Below, piece by piece: positions 34,441 to 46,146 of a stretch of DNA of 64,000 nt (position 1 is the stretch's first letter; each line of letters begins with the position of its first letter). Source of the DNA: Glandiceps talaboti (Eukaryota > Hemichordata > Enteropneusta > Spengelidae). The notes under the pieces are model-generated. The model ran no database searches. It had not been told where the DNA came from and saw only the letters and a list, made by a program, of their open reading frames with translations. The translations under genes and the position numbers were made by a program. Where the stretch lies: contig NC_135551.1 in assembly GCF_964340395.1 (NCBI RefSeq), positions 19,457,003 through 19,521,002 on the forward strand. The letters run 5' to 3'.

Positions 34441-34448
34441 CATTTTAG

Positions 34449-34778
34449 AGGAGATCACCATTCCAGGAAATAGAGACATTTTCATAAACTATGGGTTCTG
34501 GAGAGACATTTCATGATTTTATACATCATCTATATTTCATCTGCGATTTCAGAGAAATGACCAGTTGATCTAATGTGTCTTTATAGGGTATCTATAATTA
34601 TTCAGCCATGAATAATTATTTCTGCAGACTCCCATGTGGCAATGGCCCATAAGGCACAAGATCAACTTGATATTTCTCTGAAATCACAAATAATTTTAGC
34701 TAGGTTGTATAAAATCATGAAATATGACTCTCCAGAACCCAAGTTTATGAAAATAATTTCCTAGAGTAGCATTCCCCA
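34449..34778. mobile_element. Family I foldback element, copy 1
   Basis: 330 bp with ~70-bp inverted arms. The left has ACATTTTCATAAACTATGGG, TTCTGGAGAG and TTTCATGATTTTATAC; the right has their inverses, ending TTTATGAAAATAATTTCC. Inner arms pair ATTTCAGAGAAAT with ATTTCTCTGAAAT. Three other copies lie at 39979, 41549 and 50222. Non-coding, MITE-like. Confidence 0.7.
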
Positions 34779-35037
34779 TTAAAGCTCTAATCAATTCCCG
34801 TAATTCTTGATTGACAATTTATAATAGATGCAGGATATTCCCTATGATTAAAACCTGAATATGGTACATGCAAATTTTACTTTATACACAATGTTGTTTT
34901 GTGGAATATCTAGTCTACCCCACAGATGAAGGAAATATGTTGAATTGTTAATAAAGGGAAAAACAAATTATGTACTTTTTTTAAGCAATTGCCTGCTATC
35001 TTAATTTCTCTTTTTAGTGCCTTACAATTTTGCCATA

Positions 35038-35136
35038 AGAGTTTCTCACTTCTGTGGTAATCAGATGGCTAGATCAATTACTAGTAGTAAGTTAGACTGA
35101 TCTAGCCATCTGATGACCACAGAAGTGAGAAACTCT
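35038..35136. repeat. Near-perfect hairpin, 39-bp arms
   Basis: Arms at 35038-35076 and 35098-35136 pair at 38 of 39 positions around a 21-bp loop. The single mismatch turns CTGATTA (left arm, minus strand) into CTGATGA (right arm, 35110-35116). On the plus strand the right arm contains CTGATGA, a CAC/GTG stem, GAAA (35129-35132) and a later AGTC (35144-35147), the order of hammerhead core elements. An (AT)n tract follows 18 bp downstream. Confidence 0.85.
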
Positions 35137-35151
35137 GGGCTTAAGTCCTCC

Positions 35152-35154
<3 letters not shown>

Positions 35155-35240
<86 letters not shown>
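35155..35240. repeat. (AT)n microsatellite, 86 bp
   Basis: About 43 perfect AT units, flanked on both sides by long hairpins. Self-complementary and cruciform-prone. The Ile-Tyr frames are artefacts. Confidence 0.97.
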
Positions 35241-35245
<5 letters not shown>

Positions 35246-35275
35246 AACAATTCAAAAATATATATATATACAAAC

Positions 35276-35386
35276 AATTCAAAAGAATAAGGATATATAA
35301 GTTGTTACTCAGAGTTTCATGCTTCCTCAGCGATCGTCAGGCGAAACTCTGAGAAACGACTTATAACATCCTTCTTCTTTTGAATT
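35276..35386. repeat. Second long hairpin, ~43-bp arms
   Basis: The left arm 35276-35318 (AATTCAAAAGAATAAGG ... CTCAGAGTTTC) pairs imperfectly with the right arm 35343-35386 (GAAACTCTGAG ... CTTCTTTTGAATT) around a 24-bp loop. On the minus strand the sequence holds CTGACGA (35334-35340), then GAAAC, then GAGTAAC, again the order of hammerhead core elements. AATTCAAAA and ACAAACAATTC also recur just left of the arm. Confidence 0.75.
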
Positions 35387-35686
35387 AAGTCTATAATGCT
35401 CTGCTACTAATATTGCATCTAGCACTGTTTTCTCCAATGAGACACTTACACTATATTGAACATGGATTGCATATTATGCCCAGTGTACCATATATAGTGT
35501 GTCTCTATGAAATCTGCACATTTAGTGTAATTGCATGAAATTGTGGATTAAAGATAACAAAATCTTTGGTAAGTATGGCCTAACTTTGTCTGTTAATATC
35601 CAGATAGTATTCCAGTAAAGTATATGTACATCCAAGCTAATTTGTGAAATATGTACAAATTATACCAGTCTTCATCTACCAGCAAA

Positions 35687-36019
35687 TTATATTTTTAGGG
35701 TTTTTTCCTTCCTATATCCATATCTATTTTGATATTTCCAGAAGGTATCTAACAACATGCGTGTACATGTAAAGATATTTTGGGAAACATTAGTAAACAA
35801 CTCCCTGGGAGGCAACATTCTTGCATATTTACAATAAGCAAAGCACAAACAAGAAAACACATTTGTTTTATGCTGGCAGTATACCTTTACCAGACAGCTA
35901 GTATTGTCATCTAGGGCATGATCGAATAAGTGAGGAAGGTACAGCCATATGTTGATGGCCTGCATTGGCCTTTGAAACATGCATACCCTATGTATCCAGA
36001 GGTCGTCGTCCTTTAATAT
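35687..36019 (-). other. Unrecognised 111-codon open frame
   Basis: Open on the minus strand from 36019 to a stop at 35687-35689, with an internal ATG at 35978-35980. The upstream half reads KDDDLWIHRVCMFQRPMQAI then NIWLYLPHLF, with varied composition; the downstream half is less protein-like. A GTATAC donor-like site follows CTGGTAAAG at about 35888. It could be an exon, or part of a dispersed repeat. No domain recognised. Confidence 0.2.
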
Positions 36020-37615
36020 TCACCCTATAATTAGCAATGTATGCAGGAGGGGTATCCCATAATACAGTTGTATGTCATAACATTTACATTATTACACAAA
36101 GTAACATTATACAATTAATCCATGATATGTTACAATGAATCCAGAAATATCCTGTGAGTCATTATTATGCAAAAAAAGTACAAAAGGTATTGCAGTGTTA
36201 CAATTTTTTTCAGCTTTGTATGGTCACACAGACTTTAGTAATATAATACTAAAGTTAAAACTGTTGAATAGAAAGTAAAGTTATGGGTTAATATATCATA
36301 TATGTTATAATTCTACCCAGATTTGGCAATTTTGAACATTTAGCTCAATTTATGCACAGGATGTGCATTTTTTCCTTTTAGCAATTTCAAAAGATTTTTT
36401 TTTATTGTAAATTGCCTGATGTGAATGTTTAATGCAAGCAATTCATTACTGGGACAAGCCATTAAAGAAGCAAGTCCACTTGTTATCAAAGAGTACCAAT
36501 ATTTACACATGTGATGATGGGCTCTTACATAACACAAGTAAACAGTGTAGTTTACAGCGTAAGATCATTTCTAAGGAGTGGGTCAATTGAGGCAAACCTT
36601 ATCTCCGTCTTATATCAGTTGTTATCAATTTATTAGGCTATTATAAGTAACACTACAAACAGCTTTAGAGATGCAAACAACTTTTATGACACCCGTTTTC
36701 GTCAGGCAAGCCTGCGGGTTTGTTGCACTTGGACCGTTAATGGCTTGTGAATGTCATGTTTAAGCTATCAACTTTTCTTTTTAAATTATGCAAATATGTA
36801 GGGTCCAATGAGGCATACATTTATTTAAAATCATTTGTAAAGTCAACATCCTGCATAAACTTTAACACACATGCCACTTACCAATCCCAACCTCAGATAA
36901 CACAATGTTCCTCAAATTTAGAGCACAAAGTGAAATTTATTTTATTCACAAACCATCCAAAAGGGATAATATAGCCCAATGACAGATTATAAGTGTTGAT
37001 TGTTAATTCAGGAGGAAACCGGAATACCTGACGAAAACATGCATTGTTAAACTGACCTATCTCTTCTCAGTGCTTACAGCATATCTGAAGGGAGTTATTA
37101 GACCCCGGCAACATGAGGCACTTGCAGTTTACCACTAGGCCCTGAACAACTCTACAATATGACCATATTGACTACTAATCTGTGTTATATAATACATAAA
37201 TGTATACAAAACTTCGCAACTTTTCACTAATGACAACACTTGATGGTAGTGGGCAGGATGGTCAAATTCTCGGAAGTTTGACTAGTATTTGATAATAGTT
37301 GCCACATTTTATATGCCAATGCAATCTCAATGTCATAGCAACTCAACCGGTGTCGTGATAAACAATGAAATGTGGTATATGAAATGCAATTTAATAACAA
37401 TCTGAACTTGCCAAATTTACATACAAAACAGAAGTCAATGACTAATAAAATAAATATTTATTCAATCAACTGATATATTACTTTTACTGAGAGATAATGG
37501 AACTGAAGAAATACATCACTCATTGTAAACAGTGCAGCACATAAAATTCAGAGGCATGCATGGTTGTAATGGATTACATATCTATTCAAAAATACAGTCA
37601 ATAAATAGCTAAAGC
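36020..37615. other. Mostly featureless DNA with a possible repeat fragment
   Basis: At about 37009-37045 there is GGAGGAAACCGGAATACC followed by GACGAAAACATGC, a motif type common in dispersed repeats of many animals. The boundaries cannot be set. Nothing else is recognised. Confidence 0.4.
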
Positions 37616-37664
37616 ACACACATACATACATACATACATACATACAGACAGACATACAGACAGC
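37616..37664. repeat. (CATA)n/(CAGA)n microsatellite
   Basis: 49 bp of CATA units passing into CAGA units. Confidence 0.9.
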
Positions 37665-39364
37665 AGTTCTTCTTGAAAAACATTCTATGAACAAATAACA
37701 CAGACAGTAACATTACCTGCATTGTGTTTCTTAGTCTCGGCTCCAGCTATTTTTGTTAATTTTTGTCAATTTGTAAATTTACCAATACACCAAACTTTAA
37801 ATAAAATGGTGAATTGTGAATTAATACCTCTCTGATAGTTGTGGTTGCTATTAAACTGCAGTGTGTTCACTGACTTGATGTCAGTGTATAAATAGTTGTG
37901 AAAACAAAATATTTGTTTATTGAGAAAATTAAACTGTAATCTGCATGATGCTGATAGGGTTCCATCACAAGGCAAATATCCTATATGCTTAATAATAACG
38001 TACAGAATAATTGAGTAAAAAGTGAAAAACCCAAATTATGGGTAAAAATTTATTCAAAATTCCAGTTATAAAGCTGCTTCATGATATACATTGTGTAAGT
38101 CATTTTAAAAATATAGCATTGCCTAAGCATTAGAAGCAGCTGCACTATGAGTCAGACACATAGTGACTGCAATCAATACAATATCTAGGATATATCACTG
38201 GATTGAGATGAATGGTAATTGACACATGACGACTGTTTGATTCAGTTGATGGCCCCAGCTGACGAATGATTCTATCACCCTTAGATGACCACATGATTTG
38301 AGATGGCTGCGAGATATATAATGCTCCACCAGATGACAGAATCGTTGCAAATTAACATTGTGTGTGCTAACAGACGACCTGTTGTTCACCTCATCTGGGA
38401 CTGTTAGTCTCTAATGAATAACTCCCAGGGACTTGTATAATCATAAGTTATACTGTCCATACAAACTCTCTCATCCATCCCAATTGTACAATATCTGACA
38501 TGTCTTTGCCGGAATCCTGTCCACATGACTGACGCACAATTATTGATAAATTACCCACAACATAAGAAGTTGTATCTGACAGATGTTATCTTTTTTCTTA
38601 CAAGAGAAAAAGCAAGAAGAGTTTTATCATATCTGTGCAGGTCCAGCAGTCATGGAATCAGTGACAAATTATATACAGACAACAAAAGTAACTGTATCTG
38701 GGGCATTAAAAAATGTATCCGAGACTAGATCTGTATTGAAAATTTCCATTTAAATAAGTGATGATAAAGGGAGCAAACCTTGGAGACATGACTGGGAAAG
38801 TTCTAACATTAAATTTCTAATTAAAGAATGACACTATTATGTTTGTGACTCTTTTATCATAAAAAATCTATGATATGTTTCACTGGCTTTATTTGTTGAT
38901 CAAGTAGACAAAGGGTAATTTATTAGCCCTTTCACTTCCTCTATCTTCTCAGCAATATCATTATTTCCCTCAGTTTAATGGATAAAGATGATTCAACTAT
39001 TCATCTTCCAGGCATCACTAAATTTTTCTTATGTTTCTCAAATTTTGGAAAAATAATCAGGTCTGTATATTGAGTTGGGTATCATATTTACTCAATATTG
39101 GATGAGTACAATCTATTTGCTTCTTCCTAGCAATTATAATTTTCATTTCCTGATTGTCAAAATTTGCAATTATCTGATGTAAAGCTTATGTTGGACAACA
39201 TTTTCAATGAATATATAACCAAATGGCAGGTGGAAGAAAAGTGAGTTGAGCACACTGTGACCTTACACTTATATTTGAAACCTAATAGATCAAGTTCCTA
39301 AACATATTGAGCTACTATTATTATGTACATGTCACAGCTTTAATGATATCTTGGTAATACATTA
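37665..39364. other. AT-rich DNA with no supported feature
   Basis: No recognised repeat. Open frames of 64-69 codons show no domain pattern. Confidence 0.5.
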
Positions 39365-39680
39365 TACCATGCACAAGCCAAGATATTGCCTTTGAACAGA
39401 AAATATGGATTATCTACTGTGGTTGTTCTATGTACGTCATGACAACCTGTGTCTAATATCATTGGTTCTGTGGTGCTAAAAATGAGTCAATACATTCCAA
39501 ATTGCTATTCGTGAATAATACTTGAGAAGTATTACTTTATTGCCTTCATTCCCTTTATTCCCTTCATACTGGTTACTGCTACACCACTACTCATCTAGTG
39601 ACTTGTAGTGATAAGGCCCCTTAGGTCACTCATATTTTTCTTGGCTGAATGGAGAAAAATATTTGGGAAATATAATATCC
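39365..39680 (+). repeat. Family B copy, full length but diverged
   Basis: Starts TACCATGCACAAGCCAAG with AAATATGGATTATCTACTG. Ends with the right arm CCCCTTAGGTCACTCATATT and TTGGCTGAATGGAG. The left arm of the hairpin is badly decayed (CCTTCATTCCC). Confidence 0.6.
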
Positions 39681-39978
39681 AACATAACCTTGTAATATAC
39701 AATATATTTAGAAGGTTTGACCTTGCATTAGGACATCTGGCAATATTTTATGTGCCAATAATTTAATACATGTCATCCTGCCCAACAGATGGTATTCGGG
39801 ATGTTTATCACTAGCAGCCTGATAGCTGAATTCAAAAACCCACAATGATTCAGCACACTGTCTAAAAATATCATGCAGGTAATACAACACACACCACAAC
39901 TGTGAAATTATAGTCACAACCAGTAAGTTACTTTGTACAGCTATGATAACATAAACTGTTTTTTGATGTACATATAGG

Positions 39979-40215
39979 TTAAAGGGGACTGCCACTCTAG
40001 GAAATAAAGGTATTTTCGTAAACTTAGGCTTGTTGCGAGTCATTTCATGATTTCACAGCTTGGTTGCCAAGAAACACAACACTCAACACTTTGTCACCTC
40101 TATTGTTCTAGCAGTGGTACACAGTTGCATCATGGGACTTAGCATACATACAGATGTATTAGATGAACAAAGCATATTCATGACTCATAATTAATGCATA
40201 TTCATTACCTTCAAA
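39979..40215. mobile_element. Family I copy, left part
   Basis: Starts TTAAAGGGGACTGCCACTC and continues GGTATTTTCGTAAACTTAGG and GAGTCATTTCATGATTTCAC. The interior has GCATCATGGGACTTAGCATA and CATATTCATGACTC, as in the copy at 50222. The inverted right end is not found. Confidence 0.55.
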
Positions 40216-41002
40216 TAAACAGTACTAATTAGACAATATCTCCTTTGAACGCAAGCTTTAAATTTAGTAATGTAGTACATATATAGCTTGTCTTTGTTGG
40301 AAATATTAGACTGCAGTTAGTTCTCTGTATTACAATTGACATGATATTTAGATAAAAATACTTTAAATGTGTGGATCCAATAACAATCCATAAAACTTTT
40401 ACTATGTGTGAATAACATGTAACATGTAACATACGTCCATGTAATCGATATTGAGAAGAGAATTAAGGGATCAATGATATGCATAGCTAGAATATATGAT
40501 TCATTGATAATCGGCTTCAATATTCTAGAGAAGTATAAAAGCCTACAACAGTATTAGTAAATGGATGGATACCTTTTTTTAGCTCCAATGGGGAGTTAGG
40601 ATATTAGCTTTTGCAGTTTTTTAGTGGCTATTAGGTATTTCAGAAAGTCAATCTCTATAATATACATAATCATACTATTGTTTCATTATATATACCGGCA
40701 TGTTAAGCTGATGCTTTAATTAAGGGTACTATCAAAAAATCTGTGGTAGTTTTCCTCTTGGTTTGGTATGCTTGTTCCTTAGTGGATATTTTCTGACACT
40801 ACTTCACTTTTGATGTAACATCTCTTAAAATAATTGTAACTAATTTCTACCTAGTATTTTCATTTTAAATTTGCCTATTTCACTCATGATCATTTTGTCG
40901 TCAACTTTCACACTTAGTAGATCCAAAACGTAACCAGCTTGCCAATGGAATAAACCTGTGATTTTTGATTGACCAAACAATGTTATATTTGTACTTATAA
41001 TT
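40216..41002. other. AT-rich DNA with no supported feature
   Basis: No recognised gene or repeat. Confidence 0.5.

Positions 41003-41051
<49 letters not shown>
41003..41051. repeat. (AATC)n microsatellite
   Basis: Twelve perfect AATC units. Confidence 0.95.
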
Positions 41052-41548
41052 GGTCGAACTAACTCAGGCACTTTTGACAAATTTTCTCCATTGCTCTTTT
41101 TGTAGCATAATTGCTTGTAGGTCGTATTGATTTATACCAGAGTCTCATTCCAGAGTGTTGACAAAGGTTGTAACGGGCCAGAACGCCCTTTTGACCTTTT
41201 TCCATGCTGATGTTCTTAAAGTAGAACTTGGTGGATAGTAAATTCTAACTCTCTCCTCCAGTAATAAAGTTGAAAAAGTGTATACCATGAATTTTAACAC
41301 CAGCATTGTAGAAGTTTACACTATCTATGAAATGTATACATACCCAAAGAAGCATCCAAATCAAGTATATGGCCAATACACTCATTAATTGGCTTTTTTG
41401 TGATTCAGGCTTTTGACCAAAAATTAGAATCACCAAAAGGGTTTCTGACTTACTATTAGACACACAAGCAGTTGAATGGATGAATAGATAGATATGGCTG
41501 GATGGATGGACAGATGCTTTATTTTCCATTATCATTGCACTTCAAATG

Positions 41549-41860
41549 CAGTCCAGTCCATTCTGGAAAATATATACATTGTCTTAAAGTAATATATAGG
41601 TTCTGGAGAGTCATTCACGATTTTAAAACACCTACAAATGCTTGCTATTTCAGAGAAACATTGAGTTGATCTTGTGCCTATATAGGTTATCTTTACTGTG
41701 GGCCATTGCATGATGGGAGTCAGCAGAAATAATATATTCATGGTTGCACAATGAATATTCATGAGCCCTGAGTGCTTTAAATTCCCTTTCGTATGAAACA
41801 TCTCACCAGAACCCAAAGTTTATGAAAATGCCTTCATTTCTTGGAGTTGTGATTCCTTTT
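41549..41860. mobile_element. Family I foldback element, copy 3
   Basis: Left arm with ATAGGTTCTGGAGAGTCATT and CACGATTTTA; right arm with CACCAGAACCCAAAGTTTAT and GAAAATGCC. The interior carries TTTCAGAGAAACATTGAGTT, ATTGCATGATGGGAGTCAGC and AATGAATATTCATGAGC. Two minus-strand frames overlapping it are artefacts. Confidence 0.65.
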
Positions 41861-43275
41861 AATATTGAATCTCAATTAATTCACTCAAGTTCAAAATGAC
41901 CAGAAACTACTGTGTTTATAACCAACCGATGGCACCATGGGGCTCTGAGCTGTAATATCCAGACACCTAGTTTGCAATACAGCTGAGTATACATTATATC
42001 ACCTCACATTTACTGTACAGAGAGGGATGACATTTAAAGACAGTGTACTGAAAAGGGGAGCGGGGTTCCACAATTAGATTTAAAATGTAAAGCAAAACTT
42101 GAAGGGTTGCACAATATGTCATTCATGCAATTCAATATGTTCTGATTCAGCAGTCATTAAAAAATATCATACAGGTTTTAGACACAACAATACGGAATAG
42201 TAACTCTATACAACAACAGAGGCCTGATAAATGTAATGTTACTGATCACAAGCGGTGAAACATTCAACATGTATTTGGAAATGCCTAATAGAGATACACC
42301 CCCACAGAGGTATGATACCATGAAATTATACTGTACAATGAGGATGACATTTCAGTACGGAAAAGAATCCATACTTTATCAGACTTTTGAAATGTGAAAT
42401 AAATTATCCATGTCTGAGGAACTGTTGGTGGTAGAACAGTCAATGATTGATATACATATGGACATTGGGTTCAGTAACCCAATTTATTCAACTTCTATAT
42501 ACTAGTATATCATATAGTCTTCAAACGAAAGTATTATTATGATTTTGTCATTCAAAGATTACTAAAGCTCAAGGATGGTAGAACACATTTGAAGCACGGT
42601 AGAAACCTGCCAAGTATGGTGGCCTGGTTGGCAAGGATGGTGTTTGCATCATGATTTCTCCATAGTGGGGAGAAATCTGCACTCCACTCATGCAGTCATG
42701 ACTTAATATTACTGTATCAGCAAACAGGTGGTTCCCAAATATGAGGGATATGTGCACAGTTGTAACAGCAGTGTATATTTATATGATATAAACTTACTTA
42801 GTATAATCCCAGGAAATCTCTCATTGATATTTATGTTTTTTGATAATAGTCATGAACGTTAGTGTTATATACATATAAGATAAAGTTCTAAGCTGGCAAT
42901 ATGTAAAAAAGACATTTATATACTACCAATGACACTGTCGACTTGGTGGTTTATATGAGTATATGTGGGGAATAATTTAGAATTTATGATTTTAAATTTT
43001 AAGTTATACTTACAATTAGAAATTCATTTTTGTACTATACTGAGTGAAACCATGCTTCTTGATATCATGAATTCTTATCAGTGTAAGAGTTGGGGTACTA
43101 TCTTCTTTTTTCTATCTTGGCTCAGATGTGGGGTTTTTTTTACTGCATACTTTATGAAACCATTCTTTCAGTTCTTTCTTACATATCTACAGTTTATACA
43201 ATGACATTAAATAGCCTCGAAATCTGTTCATTTTCAGTTGTTTACCTAATAGATTTTTTAATCAGACCTTTGTTG
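41861..43275. other. AT-rich DNA with a weak direct duplication
   Basis: ACTGTACAGAGAGGGATGAC at about 42013 and ACTGTACAATGAGGATGACA at about 42331 begin loosely similar ~80-bp segments. No gene recognised. Confidence 0.35.
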
Positions 43276-43733
43276 GCATGATTTGTGATTTTTACAGCTG
43301 ACCTAAGGAGGCAGGATTTGTGATTATAACAACTGTCCTAAGGAGGCAGGATTTGTGATTTTTACAACTGACTAAGGGAGGCAAGATGTGCAATATTCAA
43401 ACTATTATCTAAGGAGGCAGGATGTGATTTTAGCTACTGACTTAGGGAAACAAGATATGTAATTTTAACAACTGACCTAAGGAGACAGGATGGGATTTTT
43501 ACAACTGACCTGAAGGAGGCAGGGTGTTATTTTTACAACAAACCTAAGGAGGCAGGATTTGTGATTTCAACAACTGACTTGGGGAGGTAGGCTTTATTAT
43601 TGTTACTACTGACCTAAAGCAGAGAGGATTTGTGATTTTAACAACTGACTTAGGGAGGCAAGATTTGTGATTTTAACATCTCATCCAAGGAGCCAAAATG
43701 TAGTTTGAAAAACTGACCTAAGGAGACATAATT
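43276..43733 (+). repeat. Diverged ~35-bp minisatellite, about 12-13 units
   Basis: The unit is approximately CTGACCTAAGGAGGCAGG followed by ATTTGTGATTTTTACAA. Units vary in length and sequence; GGAGGCA and TTTTAACAACTGAC are the most constant parts. There are no unique spacers. Confidence 0.85.
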
Positions 43734-44084
43734 CAAATCTTGCCAGCACACATTAAGTTATAACCTTCTATGCTATGAAACTTTACTTCTGCCACAAAAT
43801 ATGACTTGGGCCATCACTCATTCATTAATTTGTTGACAAATGTAGTAATTTGATCGTCACAAAAAGGCATAATGCCACAATATAGATACATCCAATATTA
43901 AATACAATCTATAATTGGTAAACATTGAATGACAGGTGCAAAACTAGATTTGGAAATACAGTCACTGTTACTGTAATAACTCTATTCTGCTCTGAAGGAT
44001 TGTGGGTATGCTGTAAAATATTTTGAATGGCCAGTAATTTGTAGATTCAATACAAGTTTCACCTTTTGGCATTTATTTCCAGCT

Positions 44085-44320
44085 AAAGTTCTTGGGCGGC
44101 AAGATTTGAACTACTGTGTTCCAGCTGCAGTCAACCAACATGTATAATTGGGGCATTGGTTTATTATGTGATGGATTTTAAAGCCGTACAGACAGACAGC
44201 AGGGATTGTACAAATGTCCAGGGAATAAGTACATAAGGTTGTGATCTGATGTCTTTGCTATTAAATTGTTCAGTGCTTTGGTCAAAATATGGTTAAAGAA
44301 GAAGGATGGATATAGATGAA
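44085..44320 (+). repeat. 5'-truncated SINE copy
   Basis: It lacks the tRNA-like head but keeps AGCTAAAGTTCTTGGGCGGC, AAGATTTGAACTACTG, GCAGTCAACCAACATGTATA and a 3' part with TGTTCAGTGCTTTGG. It is collinear with the SINE at 30786-31080 and clearly older. Confidence 0.5.
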
Positions 44321-44600
44321 AATCTGTGGAAATATGGCCATTGAAACAAGATAAAATTAGTTAAATTTTGGTGGAGATCACATCTCAGATCTGAAGTTTG
44401 GTGACTATTTAAATGAAGGCATGGAAACTGGTATTAACAATTTCACTCCAACCCATGACTGCCCTTTTTATTTTATTTTATTTTTTTTTGCTACCTGATA
44501 ATGTGTTTTGAACTGGCAAATTTTGATACTGTACAACACAATGTATCATATGATGCATCACATTCTTACATAACTTCTCCATAATGCCACCTTACATAAA

Positions 44601-44932
44601 ATGGCCATATGGATGAGGATTTGGTAATTATTTTGGATTTTCAATTTATAAAATTTTTTATCATGGCTTCCTCCTTGAAATATCAATGTGAAACAACATA
44701 TACCAAGTCTGTGTTTGTAACGTGTGGTGAAAAGCTACAAAAAATTGTAAGAAGTTTGTACAATAACAAATATTTACAAAATTTATCAATCTTTTGCAAT
44801 GCAGTGAGTTACTACAAGGACTTGGTTGATGTTGTTTTCCATTGAATTTTTCAAATAGGAAACCATGATAAAATTGTTTTATAAATTAAAAATCCAAAAT
44901 TGATACCAAATCCTCATCCATATGGCCACTTT
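44601..44932. mobile_element. Family J foldback element, copy 2
   Basis: The best copy: left TGGCCATATGGATGAGGATT then TGGTAATTATTTTGGATTTT; right AAAATCCAAAATTGATACCA then AATCCTCATCCATATGGCCA. Arms extend about 70 bp. The interior has CCAAGTCTGTGTTTGTAACG and its loose inverse ACAAGGACTTGG. The 78-codon frame inside is not a gene. Confidence 0.75.
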
Positions 44933-45883
44933 AGGCTTGTTCTAAAAGTTTGTAATCTAATCAACCAAAAGACAACTTCAGCTGAGATTGTTTTAAACAG
45001 TAAACCTGGTGTTGACTAATGTTCTGTTTTTAAATAAAGTCTTGAACAAACATACACAAAATATTAAACAACATAGTCAACAAATGAATCGTAATAACTG
45101 CCATCAGCTAAAAAAATTTGCATTAACCATCGGCATAACTAAATTTTTAATGTGTGTGGCCACTTCCAAAGGGAAACCACCTGTTGGAGTGCAGTCAATG
45201 GTACATGGTTTGATTAGAATATTCATAACGTCAGTCAGCAATACTGAATGAACACTGGCAGTTGTTTGATGTAGGTATACATGATTTGCATACCAAATCA
45301 ATACATTGTTATGTAAATTAGAACATTCTATTTTTAGAAATGCAAGATTGTAACATTTTGTAACATTTCAAAACTCTAAACTTAAAGGTTGTCAGAGAGA
45401 CTGTAAATGTTATACTTTATATTGAAGAGAATATGCATGCTGTATTTATCAAATAGGTACACTACAATTTTCTGATTCAGCTCTTAAAACTCTACTATAT
45501 GCCTCAGTGCTAACCCTGGTCCATTACCACCAACTGGGTAGTTTAATTGTTGGATCGATGACCCTAATAACATAAAATGAGTTGGGTTTCATTTCAGCCA
45601 AATCTTCAGGGATTCATGTGTGAGATCAAAATTAGTGCTCATTAGCCCATAATGTTGATAGTTGAAATAGAAACTTTCCTATGAGTGTCATCTTTATGCA
45701 AGTGATTCTCAGAGTTTTATTTCAAAACAATTTTTAGTCTTGGACAATCAGACCAAAATCTGTCCCATCAAAATGTTAGTACAATAGTGAATTATTCTTA
45801 CGATGTATGGCATTTTCAATTTAGATAAGTTACTTTTTTCTCTCTAAGTCATATACTATGCATCTGTCTCCCTGCCCCCCCCT

Positions 45884-45885
45884 TC

Positions 45886-45959
<74 letters not shown>
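45884..45959. repeat. (TCTG)n-(CT)n compound microsatellite
   Basis: About six TCTG units passing into about 25 CT units, preceded by a short C run. Confidence 0.95.
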
Positions 45960-45962
<3 letters not shown>

Positions 45963-46060
45963 GAAATAAATCGACATATGAAAGAAATGTTTGTTTAATA
46001 TATTTATTATTTATATATTAGAATTAAATCCTTGTTATCATAATCATTTTAGTGGTTGCT

Positions 46061-46064
<4 letters not shown>

Positions 46065-46144
<80 letters not shown>
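46065..46144. repeat. (GT)n microsatellite forming the tail of a LINE
   Basis: Forty perfect GT units. On the minus strand it directly continues the LINE 3' end, CGCAATAAACACAC. Z-DNA-prone. Confidence 0.95.

Positions 46145-46146
<2 letters not shown>

Noticed and set aside
37009-37150. GGAGGAAACCGGAATACC motif suggesting a dispersed repeat
   Set aside because: The motif type is familiar, but no boundaries or second copy are visible here, so it is not annotated as an element.
39708-40043. 111-codon minus-strand frame
   Set aside because: It overlaps the start of a family I repeat and shows no domain pattern.
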